Positions 22,201 through 36,123 are shown, numbered from the stretch's first letter. The stretch is DNA of 64,000 nucleotides from Ceratothoa steindachneri (GCA_963969495.1 OZ018322.1:160623348-160687347), one strand, 5' to 3'. The notes: a model not told the origin generated them from the letters alone. Numbers and translations are program-made.

Positions 22201-25071
22201 CCTCTCCAGTTGGAATCTTTTGACCCAATACAACTCATTTAGAGGGGTAAGAGTCGGCAGCACACTTCGTTGATCCAAGGTTTGTCAAGTTGATGGGAGT
22301 TGCAAGGCCCGCTTTTCCTTTCACGATCCGCATACTATTGACCTCCCTTGTCGGGCTACCTGACACCTTGAGAGAGAACCTTGGCTCGCTGCTATTGTGA
22401 ATGTAAATTACAAGTTGGTTTTCGAACGACCGAAGATTGAGCAAAGCATACTGTAGCAGTAATTGTTTGTTAACTTGTGCAATAACTAGGCCCTTTAAAC
22501 GTAAAATTGGCCTAGCGTTTTCTACCGAAATCACGTCCAAGACCATGACACTATTTCAGCCAAACCTCATTGTTTTAATTTACAAACAATCTTTCTCCTG
22601 CTGCGCAAAAAACGAACGTCCTGCCATCGATTGGATCCCAAAAAAATTAACTTAGGTAGATCACTTAAGCGGCATTGGCTCCATTGTTCATCTTTCTACG
22701 TAAAGTTACTAGTGGCGAATGCAAGTCAATATCAACACATTGTATCTGGAGAAATTGATGGCCAAAGTCTTATTGAACTCTACAGAAGCTTCTGCAGCCA
22801 TATTAGAGTGCTCCTTCTTTACAATTTGAATAATAGCTCGGAGTTTCCTTTGGAGGTCTTCCTAAGCCTACTGATTGATTTATCAGCCTTACAAACACCT
22901 CTTTTGTCATAGATTGATATAATATTATCAATCCAGGTTTCAAGCGCTTGACTGCCTTTGCAGATGCAAAAGAATGACTTACAAACACGAATTTAACTGG
23001 TCAGTTGCTGGGCACACAATGCCGGTTCTCTCTATAAGAACCGAATGTTCGGATCATTTGGACACTTCAATTTGTCTAATAAATTTCTTATCTTCTGACA
23101 ATTTTCGTTTTTCTTATCTAAATTAGCATATCCTTTACCCATACATAATTTTTGCAAGTATGTCATCATGGACCAACTTTAGAAAACCTTGTGTTTTCTC
23201 GCAAAATTTATGGAAGATGTGATAAAAATACAGCCGTTCTGATATTTATGGACGCTGCTGTAGATAAATATTTGCACATTGTTCAGCCAATTACATCAAC
23301 TTAAGATAACCAAAATCAATTAATGCATACATCGAAGTCAACGAGCAAACATCTTTTGATCTCGGCAGTCGGCGAAGACTCCGTCACTCATCTCTAACAA
23401 GAGGAGACGAAATGAAGCAACTCTGCAAGTTATCTTGCATAAAAAAATTGTTTCTTGAATCCTTTGTATTTGAATATGCAAAGTAATAAACGGCCCGCTT
23501 TTATCTGAATCTCGTCAAAAGTACTCTTTTCACGCAACTGACTTTCGATATAATTCAATCAGGCAACAGGTTGTGTCGAGAAATGATGAAAGGGTTTGGC
23601 GGCACAAATTGTAAGTCAATCGTACGTTTGAGTGACATTTGGGAGTAAGGGCAACTATGGATTTTTTGTCCTCCTTTTTGTCTCAATATATTTGTCCCAA
23701 GTGAATAGAACTTTCCCGTCAGCCATGGAAAATCCTTCTAATATTTCTCATTATGCATTGCAAGCCTCGTTTTTTTCGGCTTGCCTAGAAATGTCCCTCA
23801 TCTGTGAGAGAAGAAAGGGGTGAAGAAATAGTGAGGGAAAATGTGTAATAGATATATACCTGCAGATCCTGCGTGCTTTGGGATTAGGTGGGTGTATATC
23901 CGCAAGCACTGGGGCCTGAAGGACTGTTCCTCGAGGTTTGAGTTTTAGCATGGGCATTAATTCTATCCTCTGCACCACCTACTTACTTAAACGGCGTATA
24001 AACCCCCGATCATTATCGCAGGACACATCTTAGTAAAGAAACTCTATATTCTTAGACCTCTCATTTTGTTCAAAATGTTCTCCAGCGGGATGTCTGCCCT
24101 TTTCGATGCGTCGGCTAAGCCTGGATTCTTTTATCAAAGATCCGTCATGGCTTAGCCTATAGACCGAGCGTAGTCTAATCACCCAATAATTTGCTTCAAG
24201 ATTTAGCCACAGCAAATAATACCACGATATAAACTCTAGAGCATTCAATTATATTCACGACAGCAAACGAACCCATGTTGCGTAAGCATTTGACAATGAG
24301 CAACAGAAAAGTGTTCTGTAAATGGTATTGGAAATTTAATAATATGAACGAATTCCAACAGTACATAATATATCAGAAAATTGGGTACAAAGCCACCGAC
24401 ACGTTTCGCCATTACATACGTCCATAAGACGTTTAAGTTAGAGGACACAGCTCAAGATATGCAAACGAAAAGAACTGGACGACGCAAATCTAATACGAGC
24501 GATGAAAACTCCATTCTAGTGTTAAAAAGTTTTACTCTATCACCACACATAACACTTTTGAAAAGTGCCCGTGAGACCGCAATCGGCAAATAAGTTCAGA
24601 TCTTAAAGTCGTCACAATGGAAAAGCAACATTCCAAGACTGATGTTACCCGCCATCTATGGAAATGACTCTAGTCACAGAGTAGAATTTTGTGAATGGTT
24701 TCAGTCATTGGAATCTAATGAAGTTATCTTCAATTTGAATGACACAATAAATCGACACAACTGCAGGTATTGGTCCCTTAATAATCCATAGGTTTATGTT
24801 GATAGCATATTAATTGAGCATAAATAAGAATATGGTTTGGGTTACCATCTATTGAAAGCTACTGGCGAGATACCCATGTTAGTATTTGTGTTTTACTTTT
24901 AATGGAGCAACAATCAAATTAATTCTTATTGCGGCTTAAATAATTGGAGCTGACGTGGGAAGAAGAGTACTTTACTCTTTGCTAGCTTTGCTCTCTTAGA
25001 TTACCATCATGATATAAAGTTCAACTGATTTATCAAAGAATTTGGCCTCGAGGTATTAAAAAGAGCAATGT
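19261..25071. other. AT-rich intergenic DNA with no recognisable gene
   Basis: There are scattered short open frames only. A slightly more GC-rich stretch at about 22080-22640 holds a 103-codon minus-strand frame (22235-22546) that I do not recognise. A G-run lies near 19645. Confidence 0.45.
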
Positions 25072-25076
25072 CTCCT

Positions 25077-26340
25077 GTCGTCAAATAGGCTCTCGACGAT
25101 ATACCATATATAACTATTCGTTGAGGGAATTATTCTAATATTTCGAGTGCGTGGTAAATTGATTAACCGAGGTTAGTCCAAAAGAAAGGGAGGGGGGGCC
25201 TGGAGAGGCTTATTTATCCTTAATATGCTTAAGAAGTGAAACGGAGCACAAGGGTAAATAATATGCTTATCATTAATAAAATAGAGTTTTATTAATTGAA
25301 TTATCAACAACACACAAAGAAAATGTTTACATAAACGGAGAATGGAAAGGGTCGTGCGAATATCTGACTAATCCGAGGATTAAGATTTGGAGAGATTTAA
25401 AAAGGTAAACAAATAAAAATTAAAGGGGAGGAATGGTTTGCTGAACCATTTAAAGCACAGGGTAGCGTTAACAAAAGGTGAGATGGTTAAAAGTAATGCT
25501 CAGCTTACGTATTTACAAAGTTGTTGTGCAAAGGAAGACGATGCGAAGGAATCTTCGCTCTACTGGCGATTTCCAGCAGAAGGGTTCTTCGGGGGGTTGT
25601 CCTTAGCGAAAGGAAAGGACTGTCTTCGAAGATTGAGAGCGAAATGGGGCTCGGAAGTACGAGCAATCTTTGTGACAGCAAATCGGGGATTTTCTAGATG
25701 AACAATGGAGGTTATTGTTGAAACCAAGCGTTCTCTTGTAGAACGTTAAAAAGGGGGGAATTAAATTATCCTGACGTGATGTGATGTCTTGAGAACGAGA
25801 ACCGTTTTTTGACGAACGAGCTCAAAGAACAATGGCTGTTCTAACGTTGTTCTCTTTCTGAACAACAGGGGGGGCCTTGTTGACTTAGCGTCTCGAAGGC
25901 ACAAACCTTGGCACTCAAGGGATATTGTCCTCTTCTGGAAAATAAGGGATTTCTCGAGGTAAAGAGTTCCTATGTGCACAAGGGAGATCGGATCGGCGTG
26001 ATGCCTTGCGAAGATAATCGGGATCTGATCTGCTTGAAACGGGGAAAGCTATTTATAAGTACCCGGAGCCGTCTCCATGGCGTAGGGGATAATTAAGTGG
26101 GGGACTTCGGGGTATGCTCCATTCGCGCCTGGGAAAATACCTTATCTGCCCATAAGCCTAATTCAATCTGGCAAAATCAACGTATGGAGGCGAAATGTGG
26201 GAATGAACCTCCTTGATTAAATATTGGATGAAAGGGGCGATAACGCGCTCTGCTATCCTTCGCAGATGCACGTGGGTAGCATGTGTTTCTAAACATGTGA
26301 TAGCGGCTAAATTAAGGCAGCCTAAGACCGTTCTATCACA
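25077..26340. mobile_element. Solo LTR, family B
   Basis: This 1.26-kb segment begins TGTCGT and ends ATCACA. It is flanked by TCTCC (25072-25076) and TCTCT (26341-26345), a 5-bp target-site duplication with one mismatch. It matches 52439-53661 along its length, including a shared ATACCATATAT-type start region, an ATTAATAAAATAGAG block and the AGAACAATGGCTGTTCT palindrome at 25826-25842. A TATA-like TTTATAAG lies near 26053. No internal coding DNA is attached, as expected after recombination between two LTRs. The orientation is not settled. Confidence 0.7.
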
Positions 26341-26391
26341 TCTCTTACCAAAATTGGCTTTTTATCAGTCCCAATTGACGTGTATAAATCG

Positions 26392-26743
26392 AATTGGGCC
26401 TAGTAGCTTCTATTCCATTCCCTCGAAATTCAGCTCTTCCCTATATGTTTCTAAATAAATACAGCAAAGCTACGCTCATAGGTTTAGTTTTTGTCATAAT
26501 ACCAACAAATCTTAAAAAACATGTAATTTATATTGATAACATTCAACCATATTTGAAATATAAATCTAATTGGGCCTTGTAGCTTCCATTCCATTCCCTC
26601 GAAATTCAGCACTTCCTTATAGGTTTCTAAATAAATACAGCAAAGCTACGCTAATGGGTTTAGTTTTTGTCATAATACCCACAAGTCTTAAAAAACATGT
26701 AATTTATATTGATAACATTCAACCATATTTGAAATATGTGAGG
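26392..26743. repeat. 176-bp tandem duplication
   Basis: Two copies with a 176-base offset begin near 26392 and 26568. They share TTCCATTCCCTCGAAATTCA and the following AT-rich sequence, with a handful of substitutions. Small open frames in each copy are by-products. Confidence 0.85.
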
Positions 26744-27129
26744 AAGGATAAAGAATATTAATTTGAATTGATCTTCCGCCACCTGGAAAAATGAATTCAC
26801 TAGCCTCTCTTAATTACCATACTTGATTAATCGTAGGTAAGAAAAACTATGGGAATAATGCACCATTTACTAGGGCAACTTATTTTTAAACATCATCAGA
26901 TGATAAATATAGGATAAAAAGATGTCCCTGACCAATTATCAATGGAGAATTTTTCATATATAATACAAGTATGGCTGCTGGAGAACCAAAGTTAAAGATG
27001 CATATTATCAAACAAGAGAAGTAACATAGCTCAACATGGTTCTGAATCACACAAGTTAGCAAGTCAATTCAATGAAGTTAGAGGTCAAAAGCAATCTATG
27101 TATGCCTAAATATAGGCCAGCAATCATAT
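26744..27129. other. AT-rich DNA, nothing recognised
   Basis: No coding region or repeat is evident between the 176-bp duplication and the satellite array. Confidence 0.5.
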
Positions 27130-27471
27130 CAGTTAACAAAGTGAAGATGCGGTGCTCGCTACAGATACAGATACGCCAGCAGTGCCATCAGATCACAAGG
27201 TGGAGAAAATGTGATTGCCACCGCTACAGATAAGCCAGCACTCCCATCATATAACAAAGTGCAGATTATGTGCTCTCTAAACTAGAAATTCATGGGCAGT
27301 CTATTCAGATTAGAAGGTGAAGATGCTGTTATCAATATAGCTAGAAATATGGTAGCGGTTGCATCAGCTCAAGAGATGGAGATGATGTGCTCGCTACAGC
27401 AAAAGATACGACAGAAGTCCCATCAGATCAAAGCTGGAGATAATGGTCCCGGTACATCTACAGATACGCCA
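27130..27471. repeat. 59-bp satellite array, left segment
   Basis: Degenerate units of about 59-60 bp contain CATCAGATCACAAGGTGGAG, GATGTGCTCGCTACAG and ATACGCCAGCAGTC. The segment ends where L5 is inserted at a TACGCCA motif (27465-27471), and the array resumes in phase at 34314. Confidence 0.85.
27465..27471. repeat. Target-site duplication, left copy (L5)
   Basis: TACGCCA here and at 34307-34313. The satellite consensus has one TACGCCAGCAGTC at this point, so the second copy is new. Confidence 0.65.
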
Positions 27472-27698
27472 TTTTTTTTTTTTAGAGCTCATCTGGCGAC
27501 TGCCTACTTGGGCATTAGTCGTAGTATTAAAACTGGCCTAGTTTTAGGCTACTTTAAAATTAAATTGAAGAGAAAAAAAAAAGGGAAAGGAAGCAAGCTG
27601 GTGCGTCAGGGGGAGGTCCCCCCGGCGCAGGAGCGTGCAACCTAAAGGGAAAAAAAACAAATGTAAAAAACAAAACAAAAACAAAAAACAAACCCTGC

Positions 27699-30600
27699 TT
27701 AAATAACAGGAAGAAGGCCGGCATCCCCCTAGAAGTCAACAGGTACACCAGTCAATGTGCACGCACTCGTCCCGAGTACAAGGGACAGGCGGTAGCGACC
27801 CCGCCCATTCCGGTACCGGGACAGGAAACGTGCGCGAAAATCACCCAGATTAGGTCATTGTACAAGAATATGCCGAACAGTCTGGAAGACGACGCAGTCG
27901 TCGCAATAGGGCGCAGGCGAGCGCTCCATCAAATAGCAATGGGTCACACGAGTGGGTCCGATTTGGATACGAGAGAAAGCGACCTAAGGCTGTCGCGGCA
28001 TTGGGGGATAGGTCCATGGGAACAGTCGCGGTGAAATGGCACGCAACTTTAAGTTCCCTTAGACCGTCTCCCATCTTCTTTGCCAAGCAGTCCGAAGAGC
28101 TGCCCGCATTCCTGCCATGTAGTCGGTATGAGGAAGAGCGAAACGCTGGTCTGGTCCCAGAGTCTTGAAGACTCTTTGGCGCCCTCATCGGCAAGATAAT
28201 TCCCGCAATTCCTACATGTCCAGGAACCCAGCAGAAAATAATCTCGACATCTGCCCGGCTCGCCAAAACCGTGGCGTCTCGGATATCGCGAACCAAAGGA
28301 TGCCGAGATTCTAATGCCTCGAGAGAACTCAGGGTGCTTTGTGAGTCGCTATAGATCAAACCCGATCTCCGAACCGGGCACGTGGTGTAATGTCCCGTAC
28401 CGAGTGGTGTATTGCCACCAGCTCAGCCGTGAAGACAGACGCAGCACCTGGCAGAGCCCCGCTGACTTTAAACAGAGGGAATACGGCGTGGAAGCCGAGC
28501 CCCTCTTGGGACTTGGAGCCATCTTTATACACTGGCACGGTTCCGGCGTGACATGAGGTGTGCTTTAAAAAGGTCGAACGCAATAATCCCGGCGCCGTAC
28601 AAGTTTGAGAGCAGAGGTGTGGCGACAAAAAGCAAAATTTGGTACCCTACAGGGTGGCATCCTGGGCAGAACTTGTGACACCACCGGCCCGAGAGCTATA
28701 TCTAGCTCTCGAAGGAGTTTTCTGGCCCTAAACCCCAAGGGCTTAGAGTATGACTGGCGTCTCTCGTGGCATAGGCACCGTCGAGATCAGCTGCGAATGC
28801 GAAAGGTGTTGGCGACGGAGGGAGGGGCCGTGCTCGCGCGTACAGGCGAGTGATGCACTGCACGTGGCGCAGAGTGAGTGGCATCTCCCCAGCATCGACA
28901 AACAGGCTCTCAATGAGGGAAGTGCGGAAGGCACCGGTCGCAAGGCGGAGGCCGGTGTGCTGGATCGAATCCACCTTTCGCAATAAACTCTCTGATGCGG
29001 ATGCATAAAACTCGCATCCGTTTTCGAGCTTTAAACGAACAAAGGATCGATAAAAAAGTAGGGCAGTAGCTCTATCAGCGCCCCAAGCGCTGAACGTCAC
29101 GAAACGGAGACTATATATGGCGCTGGTACAAGAGACCCTAAGGCTGCGAATATGAGCCTCCCAGGTGAGGCGTTGGTCGAATACAAGACCAAGACCAAGG
29201 AAACGGTGCGACTCAACCACATCCAGGCGCACCCCATTAAGAAACAAATCTGGGTCGAAGTAGAGCCGTGGATAGCATCAGAAATGCACCACATTATTCT
29301 TAACCCTAGAAAACCGAAACATGTGTGCTTCGGCATAGCGAAGAGACGGAGTTTAATGCCTGTTGGATTTGATCCTCCAGAGTTAGGCATCTGGGCCGCG
29401 CCAAAAGAGATCGAAATGTCGTCCAAGTAGAGCGTAGCGAGAACATTTTGTCGCAGCACTAAGTCGATTACGTTGAAGCTCAGGGCAAAGAGTGTGACAC
29501 TGAGGACACTTCCCTGTGGGACACCCTCTTCCTGCTCCTTTGGGCCGGAGATAGCTCCCTCAACCCCTACGTGGAATCGACGATCTCGCAAAAATTCAGA
29601 TATAAAGACTGGAAGGCGTCTCCTCGCCCTCATCGTGTGAAGAATCTCCATGATACCGTATCGCCATGCGCTATCAAAGGCCTTCTCCAGATCAAAAAAC
29701 ACCGTGGCGTAGTGCTGTCTACAAAAGGAAGCCTCGCCGAGGCCTTTTGTAGTCGGAGCAGAGCATCCGACGGGGAGTGGAACTTGCGGAAGCCGCACGG
29801 TGAAGACGACAGATGGCCTCCGCTGTCCAGGGAAAGGGCTAGTCTAACATTTACCAATTTATCTATCAACTTGCACACGCAAGAGGTAAGAGAGATTGGG
29901 CAATAACCGGTTGGAGTAGAGTTGGCTAGCGTCGCTCACCCAAGTGTCTAAGCATGGCGTACGGGACATCGTTCGGACCATAAGCGAGGTCCGCGCACGA
30001 AGCGAGAGCGGAGCGCAACTCGCTCCCAGTAAACCTGTCGCTGAAGGGTTCTCCGCCTCTGTAGGTAAAGTCCAGCCGGTGGCCTTCCGTTACATCACAA
30101 CGTGCATTAAATGCTGTCGAAGCGGCGCTCCGGCTAGAGAATGCGGATAAAGCGGTCGCTAAGGATTACGCCACGGACGTGGGGTCTGAGATAGCGGTCC
30201 CATTCTCCTCGAGAACGGGAGGGGGTTCCTGCGAGAACTTGCCCCGAATCCTTTTGACTCGCTTCCACATCTCTGCAAAAGGGGTTATTGCGTTAAGTGA
30301 AGACACGTATGCCCGCTAAGAAGAGTGGCGTGCGTGCTTCGAAATATACCGGAACCTAGCTCTAGCCCGACGAAATTTACCCACAGTCAAATCGTTCGGA
30401 CGGCGCTTATAGCGCATGTAGGCATAACGCTTCGGTTTGAGGGCTGTCTCACACTTGGCCGACCACCATGGGAGTGGTCGGCGTGCAAAACGGCCAGATG
30501 TCCTAGAAATAGTAGTGAGGCCCACGGCGATGAGGTTGCAGGAGAAGAACTCAAAGGCCTCATCTACCGACCTAAACTCCTCGACTGAGATAGAGAATTC

Positions 30601-31458
30601 AGTCATTTCCTGAAATGCAGGCCACTGCGCCCACGCCAAGCACCACCGAGGTGGTCTCTCAGGCGGCAGTTGCCCCGAAAATGATATTTGAATGGGAAAG
30701 TGATCACTACCATGGAGGGCATCGACCACCCCCCAATCAAAATCAGGCTGTGCATCCGAAGAGCACAAAGATAGGTCACGGCAAGAAAATGAAGCGGTTC
30801 TCGGACATGGATGCGTAAACTCATCCTCGTTTAGGACACCCATCTCAAGCTCTTCAATCAGATCGGCAAAGACTTGTCCCCTGGGATTTATGGAGTATTC
30901 TCCCCAGAGAGGATGCCTGCCGTTCAGATCTTCAAGCAAGAGATAGGGCCTCGGCAATCATGCCACGACGCGGTGGGAGTCCGCCGCGTCTAAGTCAGCT
31001 TACGGTGGAATGTACGCAGAAATCATAGTATACCTCCTTTCTAGGTGCAACTGCACAGCCACTGCCTAAAAGGAGGTTTCTAAAGAAAAAGGACGAACGG
31101 AGACATCATGCGGGGTGAAAATCGCGCATCCCCCAGCCCGATCATCCCTCAGGGGTGGGGTCACGAGACCCTTATACCCTAGGAAGACGGGCAAGAAGCA
31201 CGCGCCTAGTATGGTCTCCTGCAAAAAGATAGCTAAAGGAGAACGGGAAGAGACGAGCCTCCGCAGCTCCTCCCAGTTGGCCCGGAGTCCACGATAATTC
31301 CATTAAAGGAATATGCCCTCCAGGCCAAGCTTGGAGGAGACACGGAGGCCCTCCTCAAACAGAAGACATTCACGGAAATGGCCATACGCTTCTTAGGGGC
31401 AGAACCCCGGGCGCTGTTGGCCGGACAAAGCGCTGAAGGCGCTGTCACCTTCGAGGGC
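27699..31458 (-). pseudogene. ORF2 of L5, decayed
   Basis: Collinear fragments of endonuclease (30316-31300), reverse transcriptase (28702-29798) and RNase H (27850-28628) lie in several frames. A YLDD-type box replaces YVDD in the reverse transcriptase, and the segment around 29920-29935 lacks about 100 bp present in L1, L3 and L4. The stop codon matches at 27699-27701. Multiple frameshifts and stops show it is dead. Confidence 0.85.
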
Positions 31459-33783
31459 TTATTGGGGGATGTTGAGCTCGCCATGCGAGTCTTTGTCTCC
31501 TTTCGCCTCGAAACTTTAGGTGGGCGTTGTGTCTTCGGAAGCGGGGGGGCCCTCTTTTCGAAGAACCACCGTCTCCGAGCCACTCTCTCCACCACTAGGC
31601 GTTGGAAAAGGAGCCGAAGCTCCTTTGTTGCTGTCCTCCTTTCAGGGGACTTCTTTAGGAACCCCGGAAGATGGCTTAGCAACCAGCTTTAGGGGTATTG
31701 CCTCCTGTGAGTCTAACGACTTGGTGGAGGCGCGTGGCGGTTTCGCCTTACGAGAAACGGTTACGATGGGGGAAGAGGGGGGAGCCCTGGTTTTAGCCGA
31801 GGCTGGGGATAAACCTTTTTGCCGCCATCTTTACTAGGTGAGCGCCCAGGTTGGGTAGAGCCCGCAGAAGGGCTCCGAATGGGCGCGGAAACAACCGTGC
31901 TCGTTGGCGTGGATAGGCCACGAGCATAGGGTCCCTTTCTAACTATTGAGGCATATGACGGCTCAAGCAGAGCCCAGCGCGCCAGGACCAAGTCCTTAGC
32001 CTCGCGGAATGAGAGTCAATCCTACCCCTGAACGGCCGGATTTCTTTCTCAAGGAGACGTGCACCACATTGCTTCGAAGAAGCAAGTTGCGGCTCTCCGC
32101 AATTGACACACTTGGCCACACACGATTTGGACTTATCGTGTGTGACCTTGGAGCAATTTACACAGACTTTGGGTGACCCCGACTTTGCACATCTATATAA
32201 GCGATTCGTATTGCCGAAGAGGTGACAGTAATAGCACCGCCGCGGCAGTGGCATGAATGCCCTTACGCGGTAGCGGCACCAACCGGCACGCACCGACTCA
32301 GGGAGCTTGTCACACTCGAACGTGACGAAGAGTGTAGGGGTGTGTTCTGGAGGCATCTCCATGTTTTCTCATCACAAGTTTGAGCTTGACCGTCCCATGG
32401 TCGGCCAGCTCTAGGGTGATGTCCTCAATAGAGTAGTCGACGAGTTCCCCCGCATAAACTACTCCTTTCACAAAGTTCATGGTAGAGTGCGGCTTCACAC
32501 TCACCGGGATGCCATGAAGTGTCCGAAAAACACTTATCTTGGCCTCCTTGGCGGGATTCGCCTCCTTCGCCATAAGGCTCCCGTCCAAGAAACGGGTCAC
32601 TTTCGGCTCTTCACCAATTATACCTGCTAATTCTCTCCTCTGATGAATTATGTTGCCCTTGAACAAAATGTTGCCATCAGTGGAGAGAATAACGAGGAAG
32701 AGCTTGAAGCCAGCGGGCTCGAAAACCCAGCTAACCTCTAAATGAGGGGCCCCGATGTCATCGAGGCTCCGCTCTGTGCACTTTTGGTCCTAGTCATGGG
32801 CTCCGCAACGGGGAGGGGGGGGGGGGCAGCGGGGCTGGATGTGCGGATCTTGGCTTGGTCGCTTGCCAAAGTGGCAGCAGACCTATAGGTCCCCACAGCC
32901 CTCGCGGATGGAGAGGAGCCCCGAGTCTTCTTAGTCTTTTTGTTCTTAGTCTTTTTCTTTTTCGGAGAGGAGGGCGGGGAATGAACCCGATTCTCCCCTC
33001 CACCGGTAGAAGCATCTAGGCCAGATGGACCGGCCTCAGCCAGGTCTTTCTCCGAAATAGAGAAAGTCGAAGGTCCTGGTGGTCGCAGGGGCACCATTCG
33101 GAGGAGATCCTTCCCCTCCTTGTACTGCCTCAGAATCCCCAGCCGTTTTAGGAGGACCTTACATAGGGGCGGATTCAGGTTTCGTATTCTGTGCCGAGCC
33201 CGGATTCCCCCCCATTAAAGGCCCTACCATCTGAGGTTGGGTTTCCTCAAGGATCATGCCTATCACAGGAGGGGCCCTTAGTTGGCCATCCCCTTCCAGG
33301 ACATCGCAGGTCCTCTTGGAAGTGTCACCAGTCTTGTGTGGGGATGCGCAGGCCTTGACCCCGGCAAGGTATAAAATTCTTGCCAGCAGGTCTTTTGAGG
33401 GAAGCGACTGAAGGGGCCTGGCTTTCCTCTCCCCCCTAAGGAGGTTTGCCCTACCAAGCCGCTTACACAAGGGGCCGTCGGCAATGGGCTGCCTGCTGGC
33501 TTTCTTGGCAGTTCCCTTGGAAAGAAAAGAGGGGACTGCCGCTGGAAAAAGGGAGGTGCCCGAAAGCACCTCCAGAGAGGGGGGTGAGGGGGAGTCTGCT
33601 GCACCCATAGGTGAAGGAGAGTAGTAAGCCTCCTCTCTGGTTAGAGAAATATGAAGGGTCCCCTGCGAACGCACAGGGGCAAACCTCCATTTTTTTCTGT
33701 GGAGCTGCCCGAGGGCGGCTCCGTTGATGAGCAAGGAAAAGTTGAGGGTTGTTTTTTTTTCTAGTTTGTGCATCATTGGGCAT
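31233..33783 (-). pseudogene. ORF1 (gag-like) of L5, decayed
   Basis: The ATG at 33783 corresponds to the ORF1 start of L3. Fragments at 33159-33783, 32738-33097, 32310-32666, 31943-32362 and 31233-31682 cover the N-terminal half, the lysine-rich stretch, zinc-knuckle sequence and the basic tail. The last cysteine of the third knuckle is kept, but the first knuckle carries changes (for example a tyrosine where other copies have serine). The usual ORF1 stop near 31326 reads as a sense codon (TAG replaced by TTG), so this frame runs on to 31233. Confidence 0.82.
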
Positions 33784-34306
33784 GGTGACCCTAATTTTTT
33801 TGCGGGACGCAATAGTTCATCACATTTTGCAGTTGCCCGCACTGCACGAGGTGCTTACAGGCCTGGCAGAGCCAGGCGCCGCCATTTGGGACCATCCCTT
33901 CCACCTGGTGGCCTGGCAGTCCATCGGCATGGCGGCTCCACCTTGAACACGGCGTAAAATTGATAGAATGTGAAGAGGAGATGAAAAGGGATGTGAGGAA
34001 GGTATGGGTAGGGATAAAGCAGGTTGTTAAAAACCAGCCACCCCAGAGCGGAGCTCAGGGGTTAAGTAACATTTTCCATTCCCCCCTCAGCCCCAATCCG
34101 GGACGGTTGGCTGAGAGGAAGGTCAGCATCTACCCTGTGAAATTATAGGGTGACCAGAGAAAGTTGTGGGAGAGGTTGTCTGAAAATCGACGAGGTAGGG
34201 GAGAAATACAGGCTATCTGAAGGAAGGAAGAGAGGCCAAGCTGGGGCTGGTTCGGGCGCTGGATCCCGTCAGCACGGCGGCCAGGATGACAAATCGCCGC
34301 GCCTCT

Positions 34307-36123
34307 TACGCCAGCAGTCTACCCAGTTTACAAGGTGAAGACGCTGTGCTTAATACAGCAATAGGTACATTAGCCGTCCGTCAGATCACAAGGTAGTGTT
34401 GATGTTCACGTTACAGCTATAGATACGATAAAAGTCACATTAGATCACAAATTGGTGACGATGTGCTCAAAATAGCTATCAATAAGTCCGCAGTCCCATC
34501 AGATCACAAGGTGGAGATGATGGGCTTGCTACAGCTATAGAAACGTCAGCAGGACCATAATATCATGAGGTGGATATAATGTGACTGCTATAGCTACAGA
34601 TAGGGAAGCAGTTCCCTCAGATCAGATTGTGGAGATGATGTGCGTGCTACACCTATAGATAAGACAAAAGTCCCATAAGCTACCGACATCGAAGTTTTGT
34701 GTTCGCAATAGCTCGATGTACGCCAGCAGTCCAATTACTTTACGAGGAGAGATATTATTTGCTCGCTACAGCTACTTATACGCCAGGAGTCCCTTCAGAT
34801 TGCAAGGGTAAGACGAGGTGCTCGTTATAGCTAGAGATACGCTTGCAATCTCATCATATTACAATTTGGAAATTATGTGCTTGCTACCGCTATAGAGACC
34901 TCAGCAGTCCCTAACAGATCCCAAGTTAGAGACAATGTGCTCAAAACAGTTACAAATACGTTAGCAGTCATATCATTTCATAAGTTGGAGATGATATGCT
35001 TGCTACAACTACAGATACATCTGCAGTCCCATCAGATCACAGGTTGGAGAAGATGTGCTCTAAAGAACTATATGTACGCTAGCTGTCCCATCAAATCACT
35101 AGAAGAGAGGGTATGTGCTCGCTACAGCTACAGATACTCAAATATCATAATTTGAAGATTCTGTGCTTGCTATAGCTACATATAAACCACCTGTCTTATC
35201 AAATTACAAGGAAGAGAAGCTGTGCCTCACAACGGATACATTTACGGTAGCAATTCTGTCAGATCAAAACGTGGAGAAAATGAGACCAGTGGGTGGAGAT
35301 GATGTGTTCGCGAGAGCAAAAGATATGGTAGCAATCACATTAGATCACAAGGGGAAGATGATGTGCTCACTACAGCTACAAACACACTAGCAGTTCCATC
35401 GGATCATAGGGTGCAGAGGCTGTGCTATCTAAGTTTCAGATACGCCAGCAGTCTCATCAGATCACAAGGTAGAGATGCTGTACTCAGTACAGCTACAGAG
35501 AGGCCAGCTGTCCAATCGGATTACAGTATGTAGATTCTGTGCTCTCTACAGTTTCAGATACGCCAGCAGTTGCATAAGATCACAAGGTGGAGATGATGAG
35601 CTTGCTACAGCTCGATATACGCCGGTAGTTGCATCAGATCACAATGTGGAGATGATATGATCTTAATAGGGAGAAATACGTCAGCAGTCCCCTTGGATCA
35701 CAAGGTGGAGATGATGTGCTTGATAGAGCTGTAGATACATCAGCAGTCCCATATGATCACTACGTGGAGATGATGTGTTTACAGCAGCTAGACGTAGGCC
35801 AGCAGTACCATCAGAGTACAAGGAGAGATACGATATTCTCATTATAGATACATATACGCAACTAATCCCATAAGATAAAAACAGGGCTACGAGGTGCTCG
35901 TTATAGCTACAGGTTTGCCAGCAGTCCACTCAGATTACAAGGTCGAAATGATGTGCACGCTTCAGATATAGAGACTTCAGCAGTCCTATCAGACCTCAAG
36001 GTAGAGACTATGTGCTCATCATAGCTACAATTACGTCAGCAGTCCTATCAGATCACAACGTGGAAATGAGGTGCTCACTACATCTAGAGATACATCAGTA
36101 GTCCTATTAGATCACAAGGTAGA
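34307..36123. repeat. 59-bp satellite array, middle segment
   Basis: About 30 units lie between L5 and L4, in phase with the left segment once L5 is removed. The units keep ATCACAAGGTGGAGATGATG and CAGCAGTCCCATCAG. The array ends at the L4 target ATCACAAGGTAGA. Confidence 0.88.
36112..36123. repeat. Target-site duplication, left copy (L4)
   Basis: TCACAAGGTAGA lies directly before the T-run of L4 and recurs at 43082-43093. Confidence 0.93.

Larger units (their letters stand above)
27472..34306 (-). mobile_element. Non-LTR retrotransposon copy L5, old full-length copy in the satellite
   Basis: This is a minus-strand copy of about 6.8 kb. It starts with a 12-base T-run (27472-27483), keeps the 3' hairpin region, and ends near the family 5' terminus at about 34306. 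It has many more substitutions and small deletions than the other copies, including the loss of about 100 bp of reverse transcriptase sequence near 29920-29935. The 3' UTR differs from both young subfamilies. The divergence marks it as an older insertion in the satellite than L4. Confidence 0.88.

Noticed and set aside
22235..22546. 103-codon minus-strand frame in slightly GC-richer DNA
   Set aside because: I recognise no domain or family, and it has no supporting splice or promoter signals. It could be a relic exon or repeat, but there is not enough to call a gene.
34320..36120. Regular direct repeats suggestive of a CRISPR array
   Set aside because: Units are about 59 bp with no alternation of constant repeats and unique spacers; the whole unit is repeated. 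There are no cas genes, and the sequence is eukaryotic.
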